A stretch of 64,000 nucleotides of DNA from Planctomycetia bacterium (GCA_005787685.1 SYAC01000059.1:1-64000), one strand, 5' to 3'; counted from the stretch's first letter, positions 51,870 through 61,090 are shown. Notes: generated from the sequence alone by a model not told the origin. A program made the numbers and translations.

Positions 51870-52849
51870 GCGTCAAAGATAAAAATACATTGAAGGTATT
51901 TGCTGGAACCACTGGCCTGCATTTGGCCAATGGCATTGTCAAGTATTTGGAATTGCAACTTGGCGCCGGCGAGACCAAAGTTTTTCCAGATGGCGAATTG
52001 CTGGTCAAGTTGGATGAGGACGTGCGCGGCCGCGATTGCTTTGTGGTGCTGTCCACATGCAGTCCTGTGAACGCCAGCCTCATGGAACTGCTGATCTATA
52101 TTGATTGCCTGCGCCGCGCCAGCGCCAACCGCATTACCGCGGTCATTCCCTACTTTGGCTACGCCCGCCAGGACCGCAAGGACGAGGGCCGCGTACCCAT
52201 TACCGCCAAGTTGGTAGCCAATTTAATCACCACCGCGGGCGCGCACCGCGTGATGTGCATTGACTTGCACGCCGCACAAATTCAAGGGTTTTTTGATCTG
52301 CCTGTGGACCACCTCACGGCCAGTCCAGTGCTGCTGGATCACTTCCGCAAGGCGTTGCCAGGCTTCGTGAATCCAATTGTGCTGAGCCCCGATGTTGGCA
52401 ACGCCAAGACCGCCAATATGTTTGCGGAGCATTTGGGAATTGACCTTGCGATTATCGAGAAGCGCCGCCAGAGCGGCAGTGAAGTCAAAGTAAAAAATGT
52501 GATTGGCGATGTGAAGGGCCGCTCGGTGATTATGTTTGACGACATGATCACCACCGCAGGCACCGTGGTGGAGGCCGCCAAGATTGCGCGCGAGCGCGGA
52601 GCAACCAGCGTTCACATTGCGTGCACGCATGCCGTCATGGTGGGACAAGCCATGGAGCGCTTGGCCGGGCCTGAAATCACCAGCATCACCGTGACCGACA
52701 CCATTCCAATCGACAATCGCTTAAACGCCATCCGCCACAAATTGCGCGTGCTCACCGTGGGCAGCATGTTGGGCGAAGCCATTCACCGCATTCACCACAA
52801 CCAAAGCGTCAGCGCGCTATTTGGAAAATCATTCGGACCAGCACGCTAA
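51866..52849 (+). CDS. prs: Ribose-phosphate pyrophosphokinase
   Basis: 327 residues. Conserved PRPP synthetase segments: FPDGELLVKLDEDVRGRD, AVIPYFGYARQDRKDEGR, CIDLHAAQIQGFFDLPVDH and the PRPP loop VIMFDDMITTAGTV. Makes PRPP from ribose 5-phosphate and ATP. Translationally coupled to the upstream uridylyltransferase. Confidence 0.96.
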   Translation: MSVKDKNTLKVFAGTTGLHLANGIVKYLELQLGAGETKVFPDGELLVKLDEDVRGRDCFVVLSTCSPVNASLMELLIYIDCLRRASANRITAVIPYFGYARQDRKDEGRVPITAKLVANLITTAGAHRVMCIDLHAAQIQGFFDLPVDHLTASPVLLDHFRKALPGFVNPIVLSPDVGNAKTANMFAEHLGIDLAIIEKRRQSGSEVKVKNVIGDVKGRSVIMFDDMITTAGTVVEAAKIARERGATSVHIACTHAVMVGQAMERLAGPEITSITVTDTIPIDNRLNAIRHKLRVLTVGSMLGEAIHRIHHNQSVSALFGKSFGPAR

Positions 52850-52863
52850 AATTTTAGATTTCA

Positions 52864-52893
52864 TTGACAACTTTCAACTTTCATTCATAACTT
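52864..52893 (+). promoter_or_regulatory. Candidate promoter of rplY
   Basis: TTGACA (52864-52869) followed 16-18 bases later by CATAAC/TAACTT (52886-52893), in a T/A-rich stretch between prs and rplY. AGGAGA precedes the rplY ATG. Confidence 0.5.
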
Positions 52894-52921
52894 TTTCGTT
52901 CTTCAATAGGAGATTTCAACC

Positions 52922-53593
52922 ATGTCTAAGACCACCCCGACACTGCAAGCCCAACCTCGTGAAAAGCTGGGCACCCGCTACACCAAAAGACTGCGCGCCA
53001 GCGGCAAAATGCCCGCCATTTTGTATGGCCACGGCAGCCAACCCATGGCGTTGCAACTGGACGCCAAGCAAACATTGCAATCGCTGCAACAAGGCGCCCA
53101 CGTGTTGAACATCGCTCTGGAAGGCGGCACCACCGAAACATGCCTAGTCAAGGATCTGCAATTTGGCTGGCTGGGCGACAATGTTATTCACATGGATCTT
53201 GCGCGCGTGAACTTGGACGAAGTCGTCACGGTCAAAGTACGGCTGGATTACTTTGGCCATCCTGAATCCGCCAAGCGTCCCGGCGCCGTGTTAACCCACG
53301 ATGTCACGGAGCTTGAAGTGAGTTGCAAGGTGCGCGATATTCCAGAGGAAATTCGCATCGACCTGACCAACATGAAGGGCGACTTGCTGACCGTTGGCGA
53401 GTACAAACTTCCAGCCGGTATCACCGCGGTCACCGATTCACATTCCGCCTACGCGCGCGTGATCATTGTGCAGGAAGAATTAAGCGCTGAAGCCGCCGCG
53501 CCAACCGCGGTCGCCGAACCAGAAGTGCTGACCGCCAAGAAGGACAAGGAAGGCGCCGAAGGCGCGCCAGCCAAGGAGGACAAGAAGGCGTAA
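52922..53593 (+). CDS. rplY: 50S ribosomal protein bL25 (general stress protein CTC type)
   Basis: 223 residues, the long CTC form. The N-terminal bL25 domain (REKLGTRYTKRLRASGKMPA, ILYGHGSQPMALQLD) binds 5S rRNA. The C-terminal TL5-like domain has DVTELEVSCKVRDIPEEIRI. A charged Ala/Glu/Lys-rich tail follows from about 185. AGGAGA is at ribosome-binding distance of ATG 52922. Followed by pth after 15 bases, a common pairing. Confidence 0.95.
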   Translation: MSKTTPTLQAQPREKLGTRYTKRLRASGKMPAILYGHGSQPMALQLDAKQTLQSLQQGAHVLNIALEGGTTETCLVKDLQFGWLGDNVIHMDLARVNLDEVVTVKVRLDYFGHPESAKRPGAVLTHDVTELEVSCKVRDIPEEIRIDLTNMKGDLLTVGEYKLPAGITAVTDSHSAYARVIIVQEELSAEAAAPTAVAEPEVLTAKKDKEGAEGAPAKEDKKA

Positions 53594-53608
53594 GCCTGTT
53601 GAAATTCC

Positions 53609-54208
53609 ATGCGTCTTATTGTTGGTCTTGGAAATCCTGGAGCCGAGTACACCGCCACCCGCCACAACGCGGGCTTCGATGTGCTTGATCGATTGGCAAG
53701 AAGGTTCACGAATCCGCCGGCATCGCCCGCGAAATCGCGTTTCACCGGATTGCTGCTTGAGGCCCAGATTGGAAGCGAACGTGTGCTTCTGCTGAAACCA
53801 ACCACCTTCATGAATCTCAGCGGCGTGAGCGCGTTGGAGGCCATTCGCTTCCACAAACTTGACGCCACAAAAGATGTGCTGGTGATCGCCGACGACTTTG
53901 CGCTGCCTTGCGGAGTGATCCGCTTGCGTGGCCAAGGCGGCGATGGTGGACACAATGGATTGGCCGACATCACGCGCCGACTTGGCAGCGATCATTGGTC
54001 GCGCTTGCGAGTTGGCATTGATGCGCCTGGAAAAATTTCAACCGAGAATTACGTGCTTGGACATTTCACCACGGAACAAAAGACCCGCATGGAGGCGGGA
54101 CTTGACGAAGCGGCGCAGGCCGCGGCATGTTGGGCTGAGCGCGGGCTTGAGCACGCCATGAACACTTTTAACCGCCGCGGCGCTGGAGCGACCGCGGGTG
54201 AGACTTGA
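53609..54208 (+). CDS. pth: Peptidyl-tRNA hydrolase
   Basis: 199 residues. GLGNPGAEYTATRHNAGFDV carries the catalytic His and the conserved Asn; KPTTFMNLSG and the GGDGGHNGL segment complete the active site. It recycles peptidyl-tRNA in the cytoplasm. The C-terminus has a short tail beyond the usual 185-195 residues. Downstream of rplY by 15 bases. Confidence 0.96.
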   Translation: MRLIVGLGNPGAEYTATRHNAGFDVLDRLARRFTNPPASPAKSRFTGLLLEAQIGSERVLLLKPTTFMNLSGVSALEAIRFHKLDATKDVLVIADDFALPCGVIRLRGQGGDGGHNGLADITRRLGSDHWSRLRVGIDAPGKISTENYVLGHFTTEQKTRMEAGLDEAAQAAACWAERGLEHAMNTFNRRGAGATAGET

Positions 54209-54289
54209 CATCACTCCGCTGAAGTACGTTCTGAAGCGGAATCAAATTTTGGATTCACATTCACCACACATCTTCGAAAGGACACTGAT

Positions 54290-54733
54290 ATGGACGCAAC
54301 ACTGACAGCCGAACGAACCCGACCCTACGAGGGCATGTTTCTCTTTCCACAATCCGCCAGTTCCGATTTGCAAGGCTCCACCGATCTGGTCAAGGAAATC
54401 TTGAACCGCAACGGCGCGGAAATTCTTTCCATCGCAAAGTGGGACGAGCGCAAATTGGCCTACGACATCGCGGGCAACAAGCGCGGTTTGTACATCTTGG
54501 CGTTTTTTCGCACCGTCAGCGACCGTCTGGCCGCCATTGAGCGCGATTGCAACCTGAACGAAAAGTTGCTGCGAAGCATGGTTATTCGCGCGGATCATTT
54601 GACTGAGGAGCAACTCATGAACGCTGAATCCATGCAAAAAACCATGGATGAAAGCCGTTTGCGAGCCATGCCCGCCGATGAGGGTGGTCCAACCGACCGC
54701 GATATGGATCGCGATATGAATCGCGACGACTAA
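54290..54733 (+). CDS. rpsF: 30S ribosomal protein bS6
   Basis: 147 residues. The bS6 fold is clear: RPYEGMFLFP, ILNRNGAEILSIAKWDERKL and the YILAFFRTVSDRLAAIERDC region, then NEKLLRSMVIRAD. An Asp/Arg/Met-rich tail (DRDMDRDMNRDD) extends it beyond the typical 95-130 residues. AAAGGA precedes ATG 54290. Separated from ssb by a terminator-like hairpin. Confidence 0.95.
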   Translation: MDATLTAERTRPYEGMFLFPQSASSDLQGSTDLVKEILNRNGAEILSIAKWDERKLAYDIAGNKRGLYILAFFRTVSDRLAAIERDCNLNEKLLRSMVIRADHLTEEQLMNAESMQKTMDESRLRAMPADEGGPTDRDMDRDMNRDD

Positions 54734-54790
54734 GCCCATGGACGACTCGGCGATGGCGCTTGGTTGACCCGGTTCCTTGTGCACATTCGG

Positions 54791-54823
54791 GCCACCCATT
54801 TTGGGTGGCTCGATTTATTTTTC
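54791..54823 (+). terminator. Intrinsic terminator after rpsF
   Basis: GCCACCC (54791-54797) pairs with GGGTGGC (54803-54809) around an ATTTT loop, followed by TCGATTTATTTTTC. Located between rpsF and ssb, so ssb probably has its own promoter. Confidence 0.7.
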
Positions 54824-54901
54824 AAGAACTTCCGCCACAAATGCAAATGTTGCAATGGCGCCGTTATAGAATGATCGCACGCAACAAGGAGGCGTAATGA
54901 C

Positions 54902-55351
54902 ATGGCAAATTTCAATAAAGTAATGTTGATGGGCAATCTCACTCGCGATATCGAGCTCAAGGTCTTGCCGCAAGGCAATCAGACCGTGGGAAATTTCGCA
55001 ATTGCCATGAACCGCAAGTTCAAGTCGGCTTCAGGCGAGGAGCGCGAAGAAACTACTTTTGTGGATTGCGAAGTTTGGGGTCGCACCGCAGAGGTCATGA
55101 AACAATATCTTTCCAAGGGTCGCCCAGTCTTCATTGAAGGCCGACTCAAGCTTGACCAATGGGAAGACAAGGAAGGCAAGAAGCAGTCCAAACTTCGCGT
55201 GGTCGTAGAAAATTTCCAATTCATTGGCGCGCCGGCTGGCGCTGGTGGCGGCAATGGTGGCGGCAATGGTGGCGGCGGTTACAGCAAGGGCGCAAATCAC
55301 TCGCCAAGCGAAAGCCATAGCACAGTTCCAGACACCGACATTCCATTCTAA
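54902..55351 (+). CDS. ssb: Single-stranded DNA-binding protein
   Basis: 149 residues. The OB fold starts NKVMLMGNLTRDIELKVLPQ, followed by EETTFVDCEVWGRTAEVMKQ and KGRPVFIEGRLKLDQWEDKEG. A Gly/Asn-rich linker leads to the acidic tip DTDIPF that recruits partner proteins. The ATG at 54902 has AAGGAGG 9 bases upstream. Confidence 0.97.
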   Translation: MANFNKVMLMGNLTRDIELKVLPQGNQTVGNFAIAMNRKFKSASGEEREETTFVDCEVWGRTAEVMKQYLSKGRPVFIEGRLKLDQWEDKEGKKQSKLRVVVENFQFIGAPAGAGGGNGGGNGGGGYSKGANHSPSESHSTVPDTDIPF

Positions 55352-55525
55352 GTTTTTCTGCACTTCATCTCGCCGCTGTCCATCATCGCTCTCGACGTGC
55401 CGTTTTTGCATGACCTCGTTGCCGAAACCGTATGCAAGTGCTGACCCCACTTTCGCTCATGGCTTACACAAAGAGCGTGCATGCTTGGCATGTTGGCGAT
55501 GATGTGCAAGGGCAACCTCAATTGG

Positions 55526-55552
55526 GGGGGGCGCTAGGGCGCTCTGTTTTTT
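55526..55552 (+). terminator. Possible terminator after ssb
   Basis: A short GCGC-TAGG-GCGC hairpin flanked by G-rich bases and followed by CTCTG and six T. The stem is weak, so confidence is limited. Confidence 0.4.
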
Positions 55553-55739
55553 CAATGGGGCCAACACCGCGCCTGTGGGTTCAATGCGTGGGAACTTGAT
55601 TGCTCCTGGGTTGATGCATGGGATTTATGCATGGGCTTATCAATGCGACTAACTATGGTGTTCGCCATGAATTCGCAGCGATGTAGCCCATTGGCACTGC
55701 ACAGGCGGCGCTTTCAAAAACAAGAGTTCAACTGTTGAC

Positions 55740-55764
55740 CCCCTTGTAAATCAAGGGGTTTTTT
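55740..55764 (+). terminator. Intrinsic terminator upstream of rplI
   Basis: CCCCTTG (55740-55746) and CAAGGGG (55752-55758) form a perfect 7-bp stem with a 5-base loop, immediately followed by six T (55759-55764). It lies 100 bases before the rplI start and reads in the same direction, so it may act as an attenuator or end an upstream small RNA. Confidence 0.8.
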
Positions 55765-55864
55765 GGCATACTCAGGGGCTCGCCGCAGCCAAGCTTCCGC
55801 GTGGAAGTTGGCACAAGTTGGGTGTCGCGGCCACCCTCACTCCCCAAAGGGGAAGGACAGCGTC

Positions 55865-56605
55865 ATGGCAAAGCGAAATGTTGAGTTGCTTCTAAATATC
55901 TCCGTTGAAAATCTGGGTCTGGTTGGCGATGTAGTCAAGGTCAAGCCTGGACATGCGCGCAATTATTTGCTGCCACACGGCCTTGCTGAATATCCAACCG
56001 CAGAAAAAATTGAGTCGCTCAAGGAAGCCCGCGCAGTCGCCGCGGCCGCCATGCAGAAGCGTCAAGAGGGCCGCGCCAAGTTGATTGAGCGCCTGAGCGA
56101 TGTCACCATTAAACTTATTCGCAGCGTGAACGATCAAGGGGCCCTGTATGGTGCGGTCACCCACCGCGACATCTTTGACCAATTGCACTTGGATGGTTTC
56201 CCTGTGGAAATGCAAGCCGTGCGTTTGGCGAACACGGTTCGTCGAATTGGTTCCTACACCTGCGCCATCGTGTTTGACCGCGAACTGCGCACGGAAATCA
56301 ATGTAGAAGTTCTTCCAGATCGCACACTTGAGCTCTTCCAACAAACCGTTGACGCCGAGCGCGCCGCCGATAATGAGGATGAAGCTCAAGACACCGACAC
56401 CTTCGTAGCCCAAGAAGAATCCGAAGAAGGCGACGATTCACAAGGCATTGGCAAGAAGGGCAAGAAAGACAAGAAGGGCAAGAAGTCATCCGATAAGTCG
56501 GATCAGGAAGCCGCCCCCAAGGGCGAGAAGGCTGACAAAGCTGACAAAACTGAGAAGCCTGGAAAGTCCGACAAAGGCAAGAAGTCCAAGAAAGACAAGG
56601 ACTAA
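55865..56605 (+). CDS. rplI: 50S ribosomal protein bL9 with long charged C-terminal tail
   Basis: 246 residues against about 150 for typical bL9. The N-terminal domain has NLGLVGDVVKVKPGHARNYL and LPHGLA; the connecting helix and C-terminal RNA-binding domain run to about 165. The remaining 80 residues first become acidic (DNEDEAQDTD) and then strongly Lys-rich (KKGKKDKKGKK and repeated KADKADKTEK). ATG 55865 follows AAGGGGAAGGA. The tail is probably disordered; its role is unknown. Confidence 0.93.
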   Translation: MAKRNVELLLNISVENLGLVGDVVKVKPGHARNYLLPHGLAEYPTAEKIESLKEARAVAAAAMQKRQEGRAKLIERLSDVTIKLIRSVNDQGALYGAVTHRDIFDQLHLDGFPVEMQAVRLANTVRRIGSYTCAIVFDRELRTEINVEVLPDRTLELFQQTVDAERAADNEDEAQDTDTFVAQEESEEGDDSQGIGKKGKKDKKGKKSSDKSDQEAAPKGEKADKADKTEKPGKSDKGKKSKKDKD

Positions 56606-56896
56606 GACACTCTCCGCTGCATGAACTGTGTCGAGTCGCTTTGGGGGGCAACCTGTTCTATCGCCCTGCGTCCACCCGGTCCCACCCACACGCAAAGTCT
56701 GCTTCAACAGCGTGCATTGGTTAGAAACTTTCGCACACCCACCATTCGCCGCGCCACTTTTTACCCCAGGGATCGCGTCCCTGCCCCGCGGCTTCGCTCT
56801 ATGACAAATTTGAAATAATTCGGTTTGCGCGCACAATGTGGTCGCAAAAAAACCTAGTTAAAGTTACGCTGAAATCTCCTCGTGAGGTCCAGCAAA

Positions 56897-57331
56897 ATGT
56901 CCGAAATAGAAAGTTTAGTTGAAGAGGTGATTGAACCGATGGATATTTCTTTCGAGGATCAATCTATGACGCTTCTATCATCCCGCCGCGAAATTCTTCC
57001 TGAAACCCGTCGCAGTCAAACCCACAAGTTCTGCATCGCGGGACATGAGGGCTACCTCACGGTTGGTCTTTTTCAAGATGGGCGCCCCGGCGAAATTTTT
57101 ATCAAGATGAGCAAGGAAGGCTCCACGCTTTCTGGACTCATTCAAGGTTTTTGTCGCGCATTTAGTTTGGCGCTGCAACATGGCCTGAGTACGCACGACG
57201 CGGTCGATCGATTCCGCGGCATGCGCTTTGAACCCATGGGAATTACGGGCAATCCAGAAATTCCAGAGGCTTCAAGTATTCTTGATTATGTCGCGCGCTT
57301 TCTGCAAATCCACTACGTGGAACGCCGCTAA
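56897..57331 (+). CDS. Stand-alone NrdJ C-terminal-domain-like protein
   Basis: 144 residues from ATG 56897 (a GTG at 56882 is possible). The sequence HKFCIAGHEGYLTVGLFQDG, PGEIFIKMSKEGSTLSGLIQ and the RFEPMGITGNPEI segment closely follow the C-terminal part of B12-dependent ribonucleotide reductase NrdJ, where it reads G.EGY.TVG.Y.DG.PGE.FI.M.KEGSTL. The catalytic barrel and the final Cys-rich TSCPD-type tail are absent. It could be a split subunit or a regulator of a reductase encoded elsewhere. It stands alone between rplI and mfd. Confidence 0.8.
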   Translation: MSEIESLVEEVIEPMDISFEDQSMTLLSSRREILPETRRSQTHKFCIAGHEGYLTVGLFQDGRPGEIFIKMSKEGSTLSGLIQGFCRAFSLALQHGLSTHDAVDRFRGMRFEPMGITGNPEIPEASSILDYVARFLQIHYVERR

Positions 57332-57366
57332 GCCCATCATTGACGCGCACCGAACCGCACCAAGCG

Positions 57367-60300
57367 TTATGGGGAACTGGTCGGCACCGCTGGCAGCGAC
57401 CTTTCCAATTGTGTCAGCAGCAATTTCAGCATGCGTTGTGGATCGCTTAAGGATTGACCGGGTCGCACATAAATATCAATCAAACCGTCGGCATCAACCT
57501 TGCCAACCACGCGAACTGTGACTTGCGTCTTGGCGAATGCGCGTTGCAGCAGAAGTGGATGCGTGGCGCGGAAAATGTAATCCAAGTCGCGCCGCACCAA
57601 AGAGCGCGCGCCCGAAGCCGCCAAAAGTACGCGTAATTGCGCCAAATCCACCAACATCTGCATGGTCGCGGGAAGTTTGCCATACGCATTTTCAATATCG
57701 CCTATGGCGCGGCGCAACACATCAATGGTGTCCGCGCTGGACAAGCGCCTATAGGCCTCCAACCTCCTGCGCTCACTGGCGATGAATCCGCGGGGAATGG
57801 CGCCCGCCAATCCAATATCTAGCACATTGTCGGCGGATCGAATTTTCTTGCGCGCCGTCAAGCCATCCACCGCATCCTCCAACAGTTGGCAATACATTTC
57901 ATAGCCCACCGCCGCAATGTGTCCGCTTTGCTGCGCCCCCAATAAATTGCCGGCGCCTCGAATCTCCAAGTCGCGCATGGCAATTCGAAATCCCGCGCCC
58001 AGCATGCTGTAGTCCTCTATGGCGCGCAAGCGACGACGCGCGTCATCCGTCAGCGGCCTTCCCTCTGGCAGAAATAAATAGCAATAGGCGCGGTGGTTTG
58101 AACGGCCCACACGGCCGCGCAATTGATGCAAGTCCGACAAGCCATGCAAATCGGCCAGATCAATGAACATGGTGTTGGCGCGCGGATTGTCAATTCCACT
58201 TTCAATGATCGATGTGCTCACCAACACATCGCATTCATGGCGCATGAAACGCAACATGACTTGTTCGAGTTGCTCGGTGGGCATTTGACCATGGCCAATT
58301 TCAATGCGCGCCTGCGGCACAAGCGCCTTGATGCGCTCGGCGGCTCGCTCCAGACCATGAATGCGATTGTGTACATAATAAATCTGACCATCGCGCGCCA
58401 GTTCGCGATGAATGGCCTGCTGCAAACGCGAGGACGACATGGCCAGCACTTCCGTGACAATGGCGCGCCGATCCGCCGGTGGCGTTGTCAAACTCGAAAT
58501 GTCGCGCAAGCCCAATAGCGACATGTGCAAAGTGCGCGGAATGGGCGTGGCGCTGAGCGTCAACACATCGGCCGTGGCGCGAAATGAAAGCAAGCGCTGC
58601 TTGTGCTCCACGCCAAATCGTTGCTCCTCATCCACCACCACCAATCCAAGATTTGCAAAGTGGATGTCCTTGGACAACAAGCGATGCGTGCCAATCACCA
58701 AGTCGATGCGCCCCGCTTGCAGATCCTGCAAGATTCTCTTTTGCTGCTCGTCGCTTTTAAAGCGGCTCAAACTTTCAATTCGAAATGGGTAGGCGCGAAA
58801 TCGATCACGGAATGTCCGCTCATGTTGCTCCGCCAATAGCGTGGTGGGAACCAACACCGCGACTTGCCGTCCGGACTCCACGCACTTGAAGGCGGCGCGA
58901 ATGGCCACCTCGGTTTTCCCAAAACCAACATCGCCGCAGATCAATCGATCCATGGGCTTGGATGTTTCCATGTCGCGCTTGGTAGCCGCGATGGCCGTCA
59001 ATTGATCTGCGGTCTCCTCCCACGGAAAGGCGCTTTCAAATTCATGTTGCCACGCGGTGTCCGCTGGAAACGCAACGCCATGCGTGGCGGCGCGCACCGC
59101 TTGCACGCGCAACATTTCGCTCGCCAGGTCGCGTACCGCCTCAGAAACGCGTTCTTTCTGCGCTTTCCAGCGTTTTGCGCCCACCTGGCTCAGCGTTGGC
59201 TTGGACGCGCCTGCTCCAACATATTTCTGGACCAAGTCCACGCGCAGCGCTGGAACATGCAACTTTGTGCCGCCCTCAAATTGCAGCGTGAGATATTCCA
59301 TCTCCGGATGCGCCGCATTTTGCAGCAAGGTATTGGCGCCCTGACCACGGTCACTTGCGTCCTCGCTACTCGCGCCACTTCGATCAAGCGCCGCGCGCGT
59401 CACCAGTCCAACATATTGCGCCACGCCATGATCGCGGTGGGTGACATAATCGCCCTTCTCGAAATGCAAGAACGCGTCGCGCGCGCGCGGACCAGCGGCG
59501 GTGGCGGCCGAACCTCCGCGGCGACGCACGCCAAATCGACCAAGCAACTCATGCTCTGGAATAAGCATGAGCGGCTTGCGGCCATCTTGCTCCCAGCGAA
59601 ATCCCCGATGCAAATGCTGACGGACCACTTGCACGCCCGCGTTTGGCGCGTGGCGCTGCACCAATTCTTTGGTGCGCGAAAGGTCGCCGTCGGTGGAGCA
59701 AAATACAATCACCTGCGCATCCTGGGAGAATTCAACAAGCGCTTGAAATGCTTTCGCGGTGTCGTGTTCGGTTAAATTCAGCGAGCGCACGGGCACCTCC
59801 AACGAGGCTGGTTCTTTGGTGCTTGAAAATTGATTGAATGCCAGCGTGGCCCCAGCGCGGTCCATGAATCCTTTCACCGTGTCGTTGGGGGCGATCACGC
59901 CCTTGGAATCATCAATGCGCTCCCAATATCCACGCGCCTGCTCCATGACTTCGCCCAATTCAGCGAACACAAAGAGCGCCTCGGGCGGCAATATCTGCGC
60001 CAACTCCATGTCGTGGTTGTCCGTGGCCAATTGTTTTTCATCGCATGAAAGCACATCCACGCTTTCAATTCGCCGATCGTTGGCCTGGGTCGCCGCATCC
60101 ATTTCATGCATCTGCTCAATGTCATCGCCAAAAAAATCCAAACGCACCGCCACGCTGGCGCAGGCTGGATAGATGTCGAATACGCCGCCACGCACCGAGA
60201 ACTCCCCTGGATTTTCGACCGCTTCCATGCGTTGATAGCCGCGCGCGGTCAACCAGGTCGCCAATTCCGCAGGCGCCACGCGCGCGCCCACGCGCAAAGT

Positions 60301-60705
60301 GCGGTACAACAATTTTCGTTTCTGCGCGTTTGGAATTCGCTGCATCAACGCCGCAATTGGGGCGATAATCAAATCAACCTGGCCCGCCTCGAGCGCGTCC
60401 GCAACCTTGATTCGCTCAAGCAACGCATCGGCGGCCAGCATGCTTTCTCCCGCGGAGGATTCAAGCGCCGGAAATCGCAAGGCCTTGCATCCAAGGTCTT
60501 GCCACTCCGCGATCACCTCGTCGGCTTCATCCAAATGCGCCGTGGCCAAGACCGCAACGCCATTCAAGGTCGCGCGCAAGGCGGCGGTGATAATGGAAGT
60601 GCTCGATCCAGTCGCGCCCCGCACATTGGTTGCGCCCCCGGTACGCACCTTCTGCGCAAGCGCGGCGAGCGCTGGAGAGGTGGATATATGTTCGCGCCAA
60701 TTCAT
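57367..60705 (-). CDS. mfd: Transcription-repair coupling factor
   Basis: 1112 residues from ATG 60705. Domains in order: UvrB-like N-terminal part (NPGEFSVRGGVFDIYP), the RNA-polymerase-interacting domain (FEKGDYVTHRDHGVAQYVGL), the helicase with Walker A GDVGFGKT and DEEQRFGVEHK, motifs SATPIPRTLHMS and the GRVGRS segment, and the C-terminal TRCF domain. Removes stalled polymerase and recruits UvrA to damage. Length agrees with the family (about 1100-1170). Confidence 0.96.
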   Translation of the reverse strand: MNWREHISTSPALAALAQKVRTGGATNVRGATGSSTSIITAALRATLNGVAVLATAHLDEADEVIAEWQDLGCKALRFPALESSAGESMLAADALLERIKVADALEAGQVDLIIAPIAALMQRIPNAQKRKLLYRTLRVGARVAPAELATWLTARGYQRMEAVENPGEFSVRGGVFDIYPACASVAVRLDFFGDDIEQMHEMDAATQANDRRIESVDVLSCDEKQLATDNHDMELAQILPPEALFVFAELGEVMEQARGYWERIDDSKGVIAPNDTVKGFMDRAGATLAFNQFSSTKEPASLEVPVRSLNLTEHDTAKAFQALVEFSQDAQVIVFCSTDGDLSRTKELVQRHAPNAGVQVVRQHLHRGFRWEQDGRKPLMLIPEHELLGRFGVRRRGGSAATAAGPRARDAFLHFEKGDYVTHRDHGVAQYVGLVTRAALDRSGASSEDASDRGQGANTLLQNAAHPEMEYLTLQFEGGTKLHVPALRVDLVQKYVGAGASKPTLSQVGAKRWKAQKERVSEAVRDLASEMLRVQAVRAATHGVAFPADTAWQHEFESAFPWEETADQLTAIAATKRDMETSKPMDRLICGDVGFGKTEVAIRAAFKCVESGRQVAVLVPTTLLAEQHERTFRDRFRAYPFRIESLSRFKSDEQQKRILQDLQAGRIDLVIGTHRLLSKDIHFANLGLVVVDEEQRFGVEHKQRLLSFRATADVLTLSATPIPRTLHMSLLGLRDISSLTTPPADRRAIVTEVLAMSSSRLQQAIHRELARDGQIYYVHNRIHGLERAAERIKALVPQARIEIGHGQMPTEQLEQVMLRFMRHECDVLVSTSIIESGIDNPRANTMFIDLADLHGLSDLHQLRGRVGRSNHRAYCYLFLPEGRPLTDDARRRLRAIEDYSMLGAGFRIAMRDLEIRGAGNLLGAQQSGHIAAVGYEMYCQLLEDAVDGLTARKKIRSADNVLDIGLAGAIPRGFIASERRRLEAYRRLSSADTIDVLRRAIGDIENAYGKLPATMQMLVDLAQLRVLLAASGARSLVRRDLDYIFRATHPLLLQRAFAKTQVTVRVVGKVDADGLIDIYVRPGQSLSDPQRMLKLLLTQLERSLPAVPTSSP

Positions 60706-60733
60706 GCCTTGAATCAATCTCACGCGATTGGGT

Positions 60734-61090
60734 TCAAGGCATACAGTAGCCCACGGAGGGCGCTTGCAAAACAAATGGCTTGATTTGTTCCAAAATGGAC
60801 GGCCCCACCCCGCGTACTCGATCGAATTCCGCCAATGTTTTGAAAGGGCCATTGGCTTGGCGATCAGCCACAATGGCCGCGGCCAAAGAGGGTCCCACGC
60901 CCGGCAATGCGGCAAGTTCGTCCACGCCTGCGTGGTCAAGGTCAACTCGCCAAACGGGCAAGGTGCTGTAGCGATATCCCTGCATGGGCGTGCGCATTTG
61001 GGTTTCGCTCATGCGCAAAACGCAAAGCGCCACAACCGCGCACAATGACAACAACCCAAGTCCCTGGGCTGGGGCGCGTGCGTTGTTCAT
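60734..61090 (-). CDS. ComEA-like helix-hairpin-helix protein
   Basis: 118 residues. One N-terminal membrane helix (about 10-26, LGLLSLCAVVALCVLRM), then the ComEA-type HhH domain: DELAALPGVGPSLAAAIVAD and FDRVRGVGPSILEQI. By family it binds DNA at the cell surface during uptake, but such domains also occur in proteins of other roles. Its ATG overlaps the stop of the GH10-like gene (ATGA). Confidence 0.85.
   Translation of the reverse strand: MNNARAPAQGLGLLSLCAVVALCVLRMSETQMRTPMQGYRYSTLPVWRVDLDHAGVDELAALPGVGPSLAAAIVADRQANGPFKTLAEFDRVRGVGPSILEQIKPFVLQAPSVGYCMP

Larger units (their letters stand above)
55352..55864. other. 513-base intergenic region between ssb and rplI
   Basis: No gene is supported here, and bS18 (rpsR), which often sits at this place, is absent. 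It contains a run of eight G at 55524-55531, two terminator-like hairpins (annotated separately), a direct repeat ATGCATGGG (55614-55622 and 55627-55635), and two pairs of complementary segments about 130 bases apart (CAATGGG with CCCATTG, CGCCTGTG with CACAGGCG). A leader RNA or small RNA is possible. Confidence 0.5.

Noticed and set aside
60706-60945. 80-residue N-terminal extension of mfd
   Set aside because: It overlaps the comEA-like gene on the same strand in another frame and has a Trp/Pro-rich shadow composition.
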